From the NCBI GenBank assembly GCA_002172915.1, contig NHBW01000006.1:569210-633209 (forward strand): a stretch of DNA of 64,000 bases, given 5' to 3'. The stretch comes from Hyphomonas sp. TMED17 (GTDB taxonomy: Bacteria > Pseudomonadota > Alphaproteobacteria > Caulobacterales > Hyphomonadaceae). The notes under the pieces are model-generated. The model made no database searches and was not told the DNA's origin. It was given only the letters and a program-made list of their open reading frames with translations. Below, piece by piece: positions 35,564 through 45,784 of this stretch; within the stretch, counting starts at the first letter, position 1; every line of letters begins with the position of its first letter. The position numbers and the translations under genes were made by a program.

Positions 35564-35991
35564 AGCGTGCCCACAGGTTTTGCCGCCACGATGTCCGGGC
35601 GGGTGACAACCAGGTCCTGGCACAGCAGACCGGCATCGCGGTGGCGGTGCATATCGGCATAAGACGCGTGGTTTAGTGTGGCGATGAAAGCCTGCCGGTT
35701 CGGAAAAAACATGACCATCACACCATCCCAGTCGCCTTGGCCGATAAAATAACGTTCTGCCGAAGCCATTAGCAGGCAATAGCCCCCGACGTCTGATGCG
35801 GCCTTTGCGAATGCGTCGGCATATCTGCGATAGGCTGTTTCGCCCGTCTCGTCGTTTCCGAATTCTGCCTCATCGGGCTGATAGGCGGCCTTGACCCGGT
35901 ATTTCAGCAAATTGACTTGCGTAATTGGACCGTTATGGAGGTCATCGCGAAAGGCTCTAAACTGTGCGGCGGTTGGCTGGAAAGAGGGCAT
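35560..35991 (-). CDS. DUF1330 domain protein
   Basis: A 143-residue ferredoxin-like-fold protein: QVNLLKYRVKAAY at the start, YRRYADAFAKAASDVGGYCLLMASAERYFIG and WDGVMVMFFPNRQAFIATLNHASYADMHRHRDAGL at the end, which is the dimeric alpha/beta barrel pattern of DUF1330. Function is unknown. Its stop is fused in a 4-base ATGA overlap with the carboxylesterase start, so the two are made together. Confidence 0.85.
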   Translation of the reverse strand: MPSFQPTAAQFRAFRDDLHNGPITQVNLLKYRVKAAYQPDEAEFGNDETGETAYRRYADAFAKAASDVGGYCLLMASAERYFIGQGDWDGVMVMFFPNRQAFIATLNHASYADMHRHRDAGLLCQDLVVTRPDIVAAKPVGTL

Positions 35992-36050
35992 GATCGCTCC
36001 ATTTGTGTTAAGAGCGATTTATGTCCTTTTTTCCAAAAGTGTAGGGCCGT

Positions 36051-36617
36051 TTAAAGGGCGGGTGGTAACTTGTCCGGGTGGCGTCTGAAGTAACGCTCGG
36101 CATAAAACAGGGCAGCAGCGTGCAGGCTGTGTTGATGGGTTAATTGTTCATAATCGAGAAATTCCGAATATGGCATTTCGAAGGGCCGGATTTCTTCATT
36201 CGGATCGAGGTCCTGTTGACCTGATTGGCGGGCGCCGAGGCCGAGATAATAGGTTACCTGATTATCCTGCCAGGCCCAGTTGGCATAGGCCCGTCCAACG
36301 GCGATCATTTCGCGACAGACATAGCCGGTTTCTTCGACGAGCTCGCGGCTGGCCGCGGCTTTGAAATCGGTCTCGCCGGGATTGGACACCCCGCCGGGCA
36401 GCCCGATCGTAATTTCTGCTGCACCATGTCGATATTCTTCGATGAGGACGATATTGCCGGCATCCGTAATCGGAATGACAGTAACCCACTCGGTTTGTTC
36501 GAGGATGTGATAGGTCGGGATAATGTGGCCGTCTGCACGCTGGCAACGGTCAGTTCGCAGCGAAATAAAACGGTCCTTAAACGTTTGCTCGCTAGCAAGA
36601 ATTTTCCAGGGCTTCAT
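36051..36617 (-). CDS. NUDIX hydrolase (ADP-ribose pyrophosphatase-like)
   Basis: A 188-residue protein. The Nudix box is intact: GGVSNPGETDFKAAASRELVEETGYV, with RELVEETG supplying the metal-binding glutamates. The upstream EQTEWVTVIPITDAGNIVLIEEYRHGA is typical of the ADP-sugar pyrophosphatase branch. Its ATG overlaps the DPP4 stop by 4 bases (ATGA), so it is the second gene of that operon. The nucleotide-sugar substrate is inferred. Confidence 0.92.
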   Translation of the reverse strand: MKPWKILASEQTFKDRFISLRTDRCQRADGHIIPTYHILEQTEWVTVIPITDAGNIVLIEEYRHGAAEITIGLPGGVSNPGETDFKAAASRELVEETGYVCREMIAVGRAYANWAWQDNQVTYYLGLGARQSGQQDLDPNEEIRPFEMPYSEFLDYEQLTHQHSLHAAALFYAERYFRRHPDKLPPAL

Positions 36618-38824
36618 GCTGGACCTCCCTGCAAGTGTCGGTTCAGAAACTGCATGCGTGTTGTCATCAGATGGCGTTCCAGTGGCGGTCCGGTAATGCC
36701 ATGGCGCTGTCCGGGATAAGTCATCAATTCGAAATGCTTACCGCGCTCCTGCAAGGCCGCCATTAATCGCGTTGAATTGTCGAATGTCACATTGTCGTCG
36801 GCCATGCCGTGAATGAGCAGAAGTGGCGTTGTCAAACGATCGAGATGGCTGAACACGCTGCTATGCTTATAGCCCTCGGGATTCGCTTCCGGCGTGCCCA
36901 TATAGCGTTCCGTGTAAAAGGTGTCATATAAAGACCAATCCGTGACAGGCGCTCCGGATATCGCGGCTGCGAATGTCCCTATCGGCGCCTGCAATATTGT
37001 CATTAGCGTCATATATCCACCATATGACCAGCCCTGAATGGCGATCCGGCTGGGGTCGACATAATCCTGTTGCTTGAGCCATTCAACGCCGGTCAACTGG
37101 TCACGAACTTCGGCGGCGCCGGTCTTGCGATAAATTGTGTCTTCAAATCGTTTGCCGCGATGGGCAGAGCCGCGATTATCGAGCCGGAACACAATATAGC
37201 CTTGCCGCGTATAGAAATTATCGCCCATACGTTCCCATTCCCGCGTAACAGTCTGCGCGTGCGGCCCGCCATAGACTTCGAGAATAACCGGATATTGCTG
37301 CGTCGGCCTGAAACCGGCGGGCTTGTGGATCGAATAATACAGATCCTGCCCGTCTTCGGCTTTAAGCTGACCGAATTCCGGTACAGTGTGGCGAGCTAAA
37401 TAAGGTGCGTAAGGGTGGGAGGAGTCGAGCCGGTTTTCCTCGATCCAGGTTATGAGCTCTCCCGACGCTGTATAAAGGCCTGTCTGGGCTGGGTGTTCGG
37501 GACCGCTGCTCCGGCCAACAAAGCTGGCGCCGTTCGGGGCCATCATAACTGACCATGACTTACCGGCCTGTGTTATCCGGACGGGTGGTCCGCCGGTTAA
37601 AGAGACAGAATATAAATGTTGTTCAAGTGGTGTATCCTTGTGGCCTGAAAAGAAGACCTGCCTGGTCTCTTCATTGACCGCAAGAATAGCCGAAACCGGC
37701 CAGTCACCAGAGGTTAGCTCGGGCCTGCGATGTTTTTCGTCTGTGGTTGGAAGGTCGGGATGCGGGAGCCATCTGATATGACGGAAGGCGCCGGTATCGT
37801 CCGATTGCAGCTTTTCCTCGGTAATAAGAATATTATGCGGGTCGACTGTGACAAAGTCTGAGGAAAGATTGACCCAGCTTGTCTGGTTTTCCGAATGTGC
37901 CGGTTCGCTTCGCCAGTCGGGCGCAAGAGCGCGGTGATAGCTGATACAGGTTTGTTCGCGATTGACCGCCTGAAACCAGATTTCGTCCTGGTTCCAGTTT
38001 ACCCGAGCGAGATAGGTGTCAGGGCCGAAGCTGGCCAGTTTGGTATGCTGCCCGGTTTCGAGCTCGTAAATATGCAAATCGACAATCGCGTTCGGCCGAC
38101 CGGCTCTTGGATAGCGTTGGGCGACCAGTTGGCTCTCATCCTTGGCAACATCCAGCCGGTCGATGATATCAACGCCGCTTTCATTAAGTTCGGTATAGGC
38201 GAGATACCGGTCCGACGCGCTCCACCAATATCCGGTATATCTCGACATTTCCTCCTGTGCGACGAACTCTGCGACGCCATAAGAAACCCCGGCATCCGCT
38301 GCGGCTGCAGGGCTGATGGGGGTTTCTTGCCCGGATATGAGGTCGACACTGTAGAGACTGCCGTCGCGAATAAAGCTCGCATATTGGCCATTAGGCGAAA
38401 TTTTCGCATCATACTCGAAGCCTTGCGATTGCGTTAAAGCCCGCGCATCGATTTCATCCCGATCGCTCAAGGTGACGAGGTAAAGTGTGCCGTTGAACGG
38501 AACGAGAATTTGGTCAGCACTTCCCCAATGGTAAGAAACGATGCCTTTTCGCGTTGCAATACGCTGGCGCTCGCGGAGCGCTTTCTCGGCCTCGTCAAGC
38601 TCGACATCATTCGGATCGAGCCAGTCGCTTTTAATCAGAAGGCTTTGCGCACCCGATGCGACGTCGAACTGCCATAAATCGAAGTGCTGGGCGTTGTCTT
38701 TGCGGTTTTTCAGAAATGTGACGCGCTGACCATCAGGTGAGAACTTCACATTTTGGGGTGCCGGCCCGGTCAATTTCGGACTGGCAAAGAGGCGTTCAAT
38801 CGTAAGCTCAGGCGTATTTGTCAT
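36614..38824 (-). CDS. Dipeptidyl peptidase IV-like S9 peptidase
   Basis: A 736-residue prolyl oligopeptidase-family enzyme. A beta-propeller (about 30-470) precedes the alpha/beta hydrolase domain with nucleophile GWSYGGYMT, Asp in IHGMADDNV and His in PGQRHGI. Glu residues for N-terminal recognition appear as EFVAQEEMSRYTGYWW, the DPP4 double-Glu motif, so it removes X-Pro dipeptides. No signal peptide is seen at the chosen ATG 38824; a TTG five codons upstream is the only alternative. It is cotranscribed with the NUDIX gene. Confidence 0.92.
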   Translation of the reverse strand: MTNTPELTIERLFASPKLTGPAPQNVKFSPDGQRVTFLKNRKDNAQHFDLWQFDVASGAQSLLIKSDWLDPNDVELDEAEKALRERQRIATRKGIVSYHWGSADQILVPFNGTLYLVTLSDRDEIDARALTQSQGFEYDAKISPNGQYASFIRDGSLYSVDLISGQETPISPAAAADAGVSYGVAEFVAQEEMSRYTGYWWSASDRYLAYTELNESGVDIIDRLDVAKDESQLVAQRYPRAGRPNAIVDLHIYELETGQHTKLASFGPDTYLARVNWNQDEIWFQAVNREQTCISYHRALAPDWRSEPAHSENQTSWVNLSSDFVTVDPHNILITEEKLQSDDTGAFRHIRWLPHPDLPTTDEKHRRPELTSGDWPVSAILAVNEETRQVFFSGHKDTPLEQHLYSVSLTGGPPVRITQAGKSWSVMMAPNGASFVGRSSGPEHPAQTGLYTASGELITWIEENRLDSSHPYAPYLARHTVPEFGQLKAEDGQDLYYSIHKPAGFRPTQQYPVILEVYGGPHAQTVTREWERMGDNFYTRQGYIVFRLDNRGSAHRGKRFEDTIYRKTGAAEVRDQLTGVEWLKQQDYVDPSRIAIQGWSYGGYMTLMTILQAPIGTFAAAISGAPVTDWSLYDTFYTERYMGTPEANPEGYKHSSVFSHLDRLTTPLLLIHGMADDNVTFDNSTRLMAALQERGKHFELMTYPGQRHGITGPPLERHLMTTRMQFLNRHLQGGPA

Positions 38825-39012
38825 ATTGTCTTCTCGCAATCATGCCGTCGGAGGTTTTCCGCCTGGCGAGGATTTATCTGTAGCGTCGTAAAACAGGTTG
38901 GCTAGATTTAACCGCTGTTGCGATGTCGGGGGTATTTCTGCCTGCTTGATTTTAGCGTCGAGCTGGGCGAGTAAGGCGCCTTCGTCAAATATAATGCGCA
39001 GGAGTAAGCGGC

Positions 39013-40680
39013 ATGGCCGGACCACAATATGTCTATCATATGCAAGGTGTTTCAAAGACCTATCCGGGTGGTAAGAAAGTCTTTGAAAATATTCATCTGT
39101 CATTTCTGCCGAACGCAAAGATCGGTGTCGTCGGTGCGAACGGCGCGGGTAAGTCAACTCTGTTGAAAATCATGTCTGGCGTCGAGACCGAATTCAATGG
39201 CGAGGCATGGTCGGCGGATGGTGTGAAAGTTGGCTACCTTCCTCAGGAGCCCCAGCTCGACGCCTCATTATCGGTTTTTGAGAATGTCGCTAGCCAGTGT
39301 CCGGAAAAGCAGTTGCTGGATCGTTTCAATGCCGTGTCGAACCAGCTTGGCGAAGATTATTCAGACGAGCTGATGGAAGAGATGACAGCGCTTCAGGAGC
39401 AGATTGACGCGCTTGATGCATGGGACATTGATTCCAAGATTACGATGGCCATGGAAGCCTTACGCTGTCCGGAAGACGGGTCTGACGTAAAGACCTTGTC
39501 AGGCGGCGAAATCAGACGGGTTGCGATTTGTCAGCTGCTGCTTTCAAAGCCCGACATGATTTTGATGGACGAACCGACCAACCATCTTGATGCCGAGACG
39601 GTTGCCTGGCTGCAAAACTATCTCATCAATTTTAAGGGTTGCGTTATTTTGGTGACGCACGACCGCTATTTCCTTGACGATATCACCGATTGGATTCTTG
39701 AACTGGATCGTGGTCGCGGGATCCCTTATGAGGGGAATTATTCGGCCTGGCTCGAGCAGAAGGCAAAAAGACTGGAGCAGGAGGCCCGTGAAGACCGCGG
39801 CCGCCAGAACGCTCTTAGCAAAGAGCTTGAATGGGTACGTTCCAGCCCGAAAGCGCGACAGGCGAAGTCAAAAGCCCGGATTCAGGCTTATGAGGATATG
39901 GCAAAAAAGGCGGAGAAAGAGACTGTTTCAACCGCGACAATTCGAATTCCTCCCGGGCCGCGGCTGGGTAATGTCGTGCTTGAGACCGAAGGCCTGCGAA
40001 AGGGCTTCGGCAATCACCTTTTGATTGAAGATCTGAGTTTCCGGTTGCCGCCCGGCGGTATTGTCGGTGTCATCGGCCCTAACGGGGCCGGCAAATCAAC
40101 ACTCTTTAAAATGATACTTGATCTTGAAAAACCGGATGCCGGATCAATGAAATTGGGCGAGGCAGTCAAGCTTGGCTATATCGACCAGAGCCGCGACAAG
40201 CTGGACGATAGTAAAAATGTCTGGGAAGAAATTTCCGACGGGCTGGACGTCATCAAGCTGGGCGCAGTCGAAATGAATTCACGGGCCTATGTCAGCGCGT
40301 TCAATTTCAAAAAGAGTGATCAGCAGAAACCTGTCGGGAAACTATCAGGCGGGGAACGAAACCGGGTCCATCTGGCTAAAATGCTACGCGAAGGCGGCAA
40401 TCTGCTCCTGCTCGACGAACCGACCAATGACCTCGATGTTGAAACATTGCAGGCGCTTGAAGACGGCCTCGATAATTTCCCCGGTTGCGCTGTGGTTATC
40501 TCACACGACCGCTGGTTCCTGGACCGTATGGCAACGCATATATTGGCGTTTGAGGGCGATAGTCATGTCGAGTGGTTCGAGGGTGATTTCTCTTCATATC
40601 TCGAGGACAAAAAACGTCGTCTGGGGCCGGATGCTGTCGAGCCGAAGCGTGTGAAGTTCAAGAAATTCGCGCGTACCTAA
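39013..40680 (+). CDS. ettA: Energy-dependent translational throttle protein EttA (ABC-F)
   Basis: A 555-residue ABC-F ATPase with two nucleotide-binding domains: Walker A GANGAGKST (about 42-50) and GPNGAGKST (about 356), signatures LSGGEIRRV and LSGGERNRV, and Walker B ILMDEPTNHLDAE and LLLDEPTNDLDVE. The interdomain linker (about 240-310) is the charged P-site tRNA interaction motif region. The opening (QYVYHMQGVSKTYPGGKKVF) and the length match EttA, which gates translation by binding the ribosomal E site in response to ATP/ADP. No membrane segment. Confidence 0.95.
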   Translation: MAGPQYVYHMQGVSKTYPGGKKVFENIHLSFLPNAKIGVVGANGAGKSTLLKIMSGVETEFNGEAWSADGVKVGYLPQEPQLDASLSVFENVASQCPEKQLLDRFNAVSNQLGEDYSDELMEEMTALQEQIDALDAWDIDSKITMAMEALRCPEDGSDVKTLSGGEIRRVAICQLLLSKPDMILMDEPTNHLDAETVAWLQNYLINFKGCVILVTHDRYFLDDITDWILELDRGRGIPYEGNYSAWLEQKAKRLEQEAREDRGRQNALSKELEWVRSSPKARQAKSKARIQAYEDMAKKAEKETVSTATIRIPPGPRLGNVVLETEGLRKGFGNHLLIEDLSFRLPPGGIVGVIGPNGAGKSTLFKMILDLEKPDAGSMKLGEAVKLGYIDQSRDKLDDSKNVWEEISDGLDVIKLGAVEMNSRAYVSAFNFKKSDQQKPVGKLSGGERNRVHLAKMLREGGNLLLLDEPTNDLDVETLQALEDGLDNFPGCAVVISHDRWFLDRMATHILAFEGDSHVEWFEGDFSSYLEDKKRRLGPDAVEPKRVKFKKFART

Positions 40681-40704
40681 ACAGTTTCCGCCTGTCGACC
40701 GGTA

Positions 40705-40727
40705 CGCCCGCTGGTTTTAAGCGGGCG
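40705..40727. terminator. Hairpin at the convergent ettA/metH junction
   Basis: CGCCCGC (40705-40711) pairs perfectly with GCGGGCG (40721-40727), loop of 9. It spans the metH stop codon and lies 25 bases past the ettA stop. The T-runs are weak, so it may be a modest bidirectional terminator. Confidence 0.5.
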
Positions 40728-43353
40728 CATTGGCGTCGGGCTCTGACGGATCATAATTGAGTATCGGGCCGAGCCAGCGTTCGGCGGTGCGCAGATCCAT
40801 GCCTTTGCGTGCCGCGTAATCTGTAACTTGGTCGCGCTCAATCCGGCCGACGGCGAAATAAACGCTTTCCGCGTGAGCGAGATAGAGACCGGATACGCTG
40901 GCAGCCGGGTTCATGGCGAAACTTGATGTCAGGCTGAGGCCGATCTGATCGGCATTGAGAAGGTCGAAAATGGTCTGTTTTTCGGTATGATCCGGCTGGC
41001 ATGGATAGCCAGGCGCCGGTCGTATGCCATCATAGGTTTCAGCAATGCGTTCATCATTTGATAGCGACTCATTTGCGGCATAGCCCCAATAGTCTTTCCG
41101 AACTTTCTCGTGCATGTATTCCGCCATGGCTTCAGCGATGCGGTCGGCGAGCGCTTTCACCATAATTGCGCTATAATCATCACCTGCCGCTTCAAACTCG
41201 GCCGCTATGGCTTCCGGCTCGGACCCCGTGGTCACCGCAAAGGCGCCGATATGATCATTGCTGTCGCCGACAAAGTCGGACAGCGCAAAATTGGCCTTCT
41301 GATTATCCTTCACCATTTGCTGGCGCAGCGTGTAGAGCGTTTCACCTGTGGCAAGCTTGATATCGTCGCCATCCCGTCTTGCCGGCCAGAAGCCAATCAC
41401 GGCTTTTGGTTTGAACCAGGCCTGACCAATTATCTTCTGCATCATGACTTCTGTGTCGGTCCACAAATCACGTGCAGCTTCACCAACAATATCGTCCTCT
41501 AACATGTTCGGGAACCGTCCCGCCAGATTCCAGCTGGCAAAGTAAGGTGTCCAGTCGATATAATTTGCGAGACTGGCAAGATCCACAGCGCCGATTGTTT
41601 TCGAACCAGTGAATTGCGGTGCGGTCGGAACCGGCAAGCTTGGAACGAACCGCCTGCCGCGTGCCTCTGCGATTGGCAGGCGCGGCTTTGGCGGGCCACC
41701 GGCCCGGGCCTCCCGCATCCGCTGGTAGCGGGCCGAAGTTGTTTCCATAAATAACGGGCGTTCGGCGTCGGATAGCAGGTTTGAAACAACGTTCACTGCG
41801 CGACTGGCATCGGTGACATGCACGACCGGGCCATTGTCCCGGACCGGATCGATCTTGACTGCCGTGTGGGCCGGTGACGTTGTCGCGCCGCCGATCAGAA
41901 GCGGTTGGCGCATATTACGGCGTTGCATTTCGCGCGCAACATAGACCATTTCGTCAAGGCTTGGCGTAATCAGGCCGGATAGACCGATAATATCGACATC
42001 TTCTTCGATGGCTTTATCGAGAATGGCTTCAGCCGGAACCATTACGCCCATATCGACGATTTCGTAGCCATTACAGGCCAGAACAACACCGACAATATTC
42101 TTGCCGATATCGTGCACGTCACCTTTTACGGTCGCCATCAGGACTTTACCATTGGAATGGTCAATTGTGCCGAGTTCGCGTTTTTCAGCTTCTAAAAAAG
42201 GGTTGAGATAGGCCACGGCCGCCTTCATGACCCGGGCCGACTTAACCACTTGCGGCAAGAACATTTTGCCGGAGCCGAACAAGTCACCGACCACATTCAT
42301 GCCGTTCATAAGCGGGCCTTCAATTACGTGCAGTGGCCGCTCATAGGCCTGTCTTGCTTCCTCGGTGTCACTTTTAATGAATTCGGTGATGCCATTGACG
42401 AGAGCATGTTCAAGCCGGTCCTGCACCGGCGCTTCCCGCCATTTAGTATCTTTTTCCCGGACCTTGCCCTTCTGGCCTTTAAACTGTTCGGCAAGCTCGA
42501 TCAGAGCTTCGGTGGCGTCCGGGGAACGGTTGAGGATGACATCCTCGACACAACGTCTCAGCTCGGGATTTATTTCATCATAGATGTCGAGCTGACCGGC
42601 ATTCACAATGCCGAGATCCATCCCGGCTGGAATGGCATGATACAGAAAGACGGCATGCATTGCGCGCCGGACCGGTTCGTTGCCACGAAAGCTGAAGGAG
42701 ACATTTGAAAGGCCGCCTGAGACATGACATCCCGGGCAGGTCTTCCGGATAATCCGGGTCGCTTCGATGAAGTCGACGGCATAATTGTCATGCTCTGGAA
42801 TTCCGGTTGCAACAGCGAATATGTTGGGGTCAAAAATGATGTCTTCGGCCGGGAAATCGATTTCTTCGATTAGCAGTTTGAAGGCGCGCTGGCAGATTTC
42901 GATTTTGCGATCGGCTGTGTCTGCCTGCCCATGCTCGTCGAAGGCCATAACAACAATCGCAGCGCCATAAGAGCGGCACTTGCGGGCTTGATCGAGAAAA
43001 ATCTCTTCGCCTTCTTTCAGAGAAATCGAATTAACGATGGCTTTGCCCTGAATGCATTTCAGGCCGGCTTCAATAACGTCCCATTTCGAGCTGTCGACCA
43101 TAACCGGGACGCGGGCAATGTCAGGTTCGGCTGCGATAAGATTAAGGAATGTGGTCATGGCTACGACGCCGTCGAGCATGCCTTCATCCATATTAATATC
43201 GATGATCTGTGCGCCGTTCTCGACCTGCTGCCGGGCAACTTCGACCCCGGCAGCAAAATCGCCTGCGGTCACGAGCTTACGGAACTTGGCCGAGCCGGTG
43301 ACATTTGTCCGTTCGCCGATATTTACGAAAGTCTGGGCTGCGGAAGTCGTCAT
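40717..43353 (-). CDS. metH: Methionine synthase, C-terminal (pterin, cobalamin, activation) part
   Basis: An 878-residue protein covering the last three modules of cobalamin-dependent methionine synthase. The pterin-binding domain opens with [16 protein letters not shown] (about 10-25). The B12-binding domain has the base-off His motif [12 protein letters not shown] (about 412-423), and the activation domain ends with [15 protein letters not shown] (AdoMet binding). The homocysteine domain is missing here and is encoded by the 43800-44870 gene. Its ATG abuts the TGA of the preceding gene with no spacer. Together they would transfer methyl from 5-methyl-THF through cobalamin to homocysteine. 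Confidence 0.95.
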   Translation of the reverse strand: MTTSAAQTFVNIGERTNVTGSAKFRKLVTAGDFAAGVEVARQQVENGAQIIDINMDEGMLDGVVAMTTFLNLIAAEPDIARVPVMVDSSKWDVIEAGLKCIQGKAIVNSISLKEGEEIFLDQARKCRSYGAAIVVMAFDEHGQADTADRKIEICQRAFKLLIEEIDFPAEDIIFDPNIFAVATGIPEHDNYAVDFIEATRIIRKTCPGCHVSGGLSNVSFSFRGNEPVRRAMHAVFLYHAIPAGMDLGIVNAGQLDIYDEINPELRRCVEDVILNRSPDATEALIELAEQFKGQKGKVREKDTKWREAPVQDRLEHALVNGITEFIKSDTEEARQAYERPLHVIEGPLMNGMNVVGDLFGSGKMFLPQVVKSARVMKAAVAYLNPFLEAEKRELGTIDHSNGKVLMATVKGDVHDIGKNIVGVVLACNGYEIVDMGVMVPAEAILDKAIEEDVDIIGLSGLITPSLDEMVYVAREMQRRNMRQPLLIGGATTSPAHTAVKIDPVRDNGPVVHVTDASRAVNVVSNLLSDAERPLFMETTSARYQRMREARAGGPPKPRLPIAEARGRRFVPSLPVPTAPQFTGSKTIGAVDLASLANYIDWTPYFASWNLAGRFPNMLEDDIVGEAARDLWTDTEVMMQKIIGQAWFKPKAVIGFWPARRDGDDIKLATGETLYTLRQQMVKDNQKANFALSDFVGDSNDHIGAFAVTTGSEPEAIAAEFEAAGDDYSAIMVKALADRIAEAMAEYMHEKVRKDYWGYAANESLSNDERIAETYDGIRPAPGYPCQPDHTEKQTIFDLLNADQIGLSLTSSFAMNPAASVSGLYLAHAESVYFAVGRIERDQVTDYAARKGMDLRTAERWLGPILNYDPSEPDANAPA

Positions 43354-43803
43354 TCAGGTGTCTCTGCTCTCGGTGCTGCGATTAGTTCGCGCCAGCGGCC
43401 AGTTACCGTTGGCGATGAAAGACGCGTTGTCGACAGGTTTATTATAAATGTAAATCCACGCAATTTGACCTGTTTCATCGCCATCATCATTCATGACGAT
43501 TGTGCGCTTACGGTGATAAAGAGAGGCGTCGGGGTCATCTGCAACGACCTCTTCAAACGCATCCAGCGCGGCGGCGATTTCTGCACGATCGAGGCGATAG
43601 AGCATGCCATGGCAAAGCGTGTCACCGGCGACGACGCCAGGAAATGTGCCGAGGCTGTAAAGGTTTGCCCGGAACCGGCAATTTCCGAGAAACTCGCCCG
43701 CGCTATCCAGGTCGATAGTGTCCGGCATGCCAAGGGCGCCGCGCTTGAGAAGGCCATAGAAGATAAACAAGTCACCATTCTTGACGGTGCCATTTATGCT
43801 CAT
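43354..43803 (-). CDS. Gamma-glutamylcyclotransferase/AIG2-like protein
   Basis: A 149-residue protein with the GGCT fold pattern: DLFIFYGLLKRGAL near the N-terminus (the family YGxL motif), RANLYSLGTFPGVV, HGMLYRLD and the catalytic-glutamate-like AALDAFEEV. GGCT-type enzymes cyclise gamma-glutamyl amines or glutathione-derived peptides to 5-oxoproline. It starts in an ATGA overlap with the upstream homocysteine methyltransferase gene (ATG 43803) and its TGA directly abuts the metH ATG. It thus sits between the two halves of methionine synthase. The actual substrate is unknown. Confidence 0.85.
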   Translation of the reverse strand: MSINGTVKNGDLFIFYGLLKRGALGMPDTIDLDSAGEFLGNCRFRANLYSLGTFPGVVAGDTLCHGMLYRLDRAEIAAALDAFEEVVADDPDASLYHRKRTIVMNDDGDETGQIAWIYIYNKPVDNASFIANGNWPLARTNRSTESRDT

Positions 43804-44870
43804 GTCGTTAACTCGAATGGCTCGAGACCAGCGAGATTCATCACCGGAGCGGGTTTGGCCGGCTGCCGCGGTGGTTTCTCGGCAGCAGCTTGTGCAATTG
43901 CCTGAATATGCTCCGGTGTGGTGCCGCAACATCCGCCAAGAATATTTACCAGACCTTCGGCCGCCCATTCGCCGACGGCGCCGGCAGTTTCCTCGGGCTG
44001 CTCTTCATAATGGCCCATTTCATTTGGTAGTCCGGCATTTGGATAAGCGGCGACAAGCGTATCGGAAATGCGTGAGAGTGCAGCAATATGCGGTCGCATC
44101 AGATCGGCGCCTAAGGCACAATTAAGGCCGATCGCAAACGGTTTTGCATGCCGAACGGAATGCCAGAAAGCTTCGACTGTCTGGCCTGACAGGGTGCGCC
44201 CTGACCGGTCTGTGATCGTGCCGGAGATCCAGATCGGCAAATGCTCGAGACCTTCGGCTTCGAGGTCCATAATCGCTTTAAGCGCAGCCTTGCAGTTAAG
44301 CGTGTCTGTAATTGTCTCGATCAGATATAAGTCGACGCCACCCCGATTCAGGACCTCGATCTGATGGCGGTAGGCGGTATAGACTTGATCAAAGTCGACT
44401 TCGCGCGCGCCCGGATCATTTACGTCGGATGACATTGACAGCATTTTGTTCAAAGGACCGATCGATCCTGCGATAAAGCGGGGTTTATCAGGGTTTTTCG
44501 CGGTCCAGCGATCTGCTGCTTCGCGACCGAGCCGTGCGCCTTCGAAATTAATGTCCCAGACATCTTGCGCACTGAGCGCATAATCTTCCTGTGCGATGGT
44601 CGTCGAAGAAAATGTATTGGTCTCGGAAATATCGGCGCCGGCAGCAAAATAGGCCTCGTGCAACTCGGTCACGATATCCGGGCGTGTGAGGCAGAGAATA
44701 TCATTATTGCCCTGCATCTGGTCGGTATAACCGGCAAAGCGCTCGCCACGATAATCATTTTCGACGAGCCCTTTGCGCTGAATCATTACGCCCCATGATC
44801 CGTCAAGGATGAGAATTCGTTGGGTCGCAGCGGCTTTTAGTGCTGCGATGCGAGAGGATCGGGCGGTCAT
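43800..44870 (-). CDS. Homocysteine S-methyltransferase (N-terminal half of methionine synthase)
   Basis: A 356-residue zinc-dependent homocysteine-binding barrel. ILDGSWGVMIQRKGL is the usual start, GLNCALGADLMRPHI carries the first zinc cysteine, and GGCCGTTPEHIQAIA carries the other two. This is the Hcy module of MetH as a separate chain, and it complements the C-terminal MetH protein encoded two genes downstream. Its ATG overlaps the metF stop by ATGA. A stand-alone methyl donor such as betaine is a less likely alternative, given the operon. Confidence 0.93.
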   Translation of the reverse strand: MTARSSRIAALKAAATQRILILDGSWGVMIQRKGLVENDYRGERFAGYTDQMQGNNDILCLTRPDIVTELHEAYFAAGADISETNTFSSTTIAQEDYALSAQDVWDINFEGARLGREAADRWTAKNPDKPRFIAGSIGPLNKMLSMSSDVNDPGAREVDFDQVYTAYRHQIEVLNRGGVDLYLIETITDTLNCKAALKAIMDLEAEGLEHLPIWISGTITDRSGRTLSGQTVEAFWHSVRHAKPFAIGLNCALGADLMRPHIAALSRISDTLVAAYPNAGLPNEMGHYEEQPEETAGAVGEWAAEGLVNILGGCCGTTPEHIQAIAQAAAEKPPRQPAKPAPVMNLAGLEPFELTT

Positions 44871-45784
44871 TGTGCGACTCCGGTTGTCTGAGGTTTAAGG
44901 CCGAGTAAATGACATGTTGAAAGAGCCAGCCCCGCTTTGTTAAGCGTGTAGAAATGGAAATTCTGAATACCGGCTTCCTGAAGCTTTTGGCAAAGTTCCG
45001 CCGCCAAATTCGCGGTGATCAAGTCACGGGTTTCGCTGTCGTTTTCAGTGCCTTCGTAAAGCTTGTGCAACCAGTCAGGCAGGCTGGCGGCGCATAATTT
45101 TGCGATCCGTTTGAGGCCTTCAAAATTTGGCTGCAACATAATGCCGGGAATGATTGGCATTGTGACGCCGCCGGCCCGGGCCCGCTCCAGAAAGTTCAGG
45201 TAGATATCGGTATCGTAGAAGAACTGAGTTATGGCGCGGGATGCGCCGGCATCCTGTTTGGCTTTTAGAAATGCGATATCGGCATCCGGCCCGCGGCTGT
45301 CGGGATGGCTCTCAGGGTAGCATGAGACGGTTATCTCAAATTTATGGCTATTGTTAGCGGCGTTTTCTTTTAGGCCCTCGATCAGATCTATGCTGTCGCG
45401 AAAGCCATTGGGGTGTGCTTCGAATTTCTGTCCCATTCCTTCCGGTGCATCACCGCGAAGGGCAACAATATGCTTGACCCCGGCCTGCCAATAGGCGTCG
45501 GCGACATTGAGAACGTCCTGTTTTGTTGCAGACACACATGTCAAATGTGCGGCCGGGCTTAGGCTGGTTTCCCGGGCCATCCGGCGCACGGTCTCATGTG
45601 TCCGGTCACGGGTCGAGCCGCCGGCACCATAGGTGACGGAGACAAAATCCGGGGCCATCGCTTCGAGGCGGGAGACACTTTCCCAAAGCCGCGCGGCCAT
45701 TTTATCATTCTTCGGCGGGAAGAATTCGAATGAAACCAGCGGGGCAGCTCTTGCTGCCCCCGCACTATTATTATCCGGAATCAT
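44867..45784 (-). CDS. metF: Methylenetetrahydrofolate reductase
   Basis: A 305-residue FAD enzyme that makes 5-methyl-THF for the downstream methionine synthase. FEFFPPKND, SVTYGAGGSTRDRTHE, AHLTCVSATK, KHIVALRGDAPEG, VSCYPESHPDS and QFFYDTDIYLNFLERA are the MetF motifs, with the C-terminal NFHFYTLNKAGL. I start at ATG 45784 (MIPDNNSAG), which overlaps the stop of the regulator gene by 4 bases (ATGA). The frame continues upstream to 45826 but only through the regulator's coding sequence. Confidence 0.95.
   Translation of the reverse strand: MIPDNNSAGAARAAPLVSFEFFPPKNDKMAARLWESVSRLEAMAPDFVSVTYGAGGSTRDRTHETVRRMARETSLSPAAHLTCVSATKQDVLNVADAYWQAGVKHIVALRGDAPEGMGQKFEAHPNGFRDSIDLIEGLKENAANNSHKFEITVSCYPESHPDSRGPDADIAFLKAKQDAGASRAITQFFYDTDIYLNFLERARAGGVTMPIIPGIMLQPNFEGLKRIAKLCAASLPDWLHKLYEGTENDSETRDLITANLAAELCQKLQEAGIQNFHFYTLNKAGLALSTCHLLGLKPQTTGVAQ

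Noticed and set aside
38840..39157. 105-codon minus-strand frame between DPP4 and ettA
   Set aside because: Overlaps the well-supported ettA start and has no domain.
42931..43905. 324-codon plus-strand frame
   Set aside because: Antisense to metH and the cyclotransferase gene; product is not protein-like.
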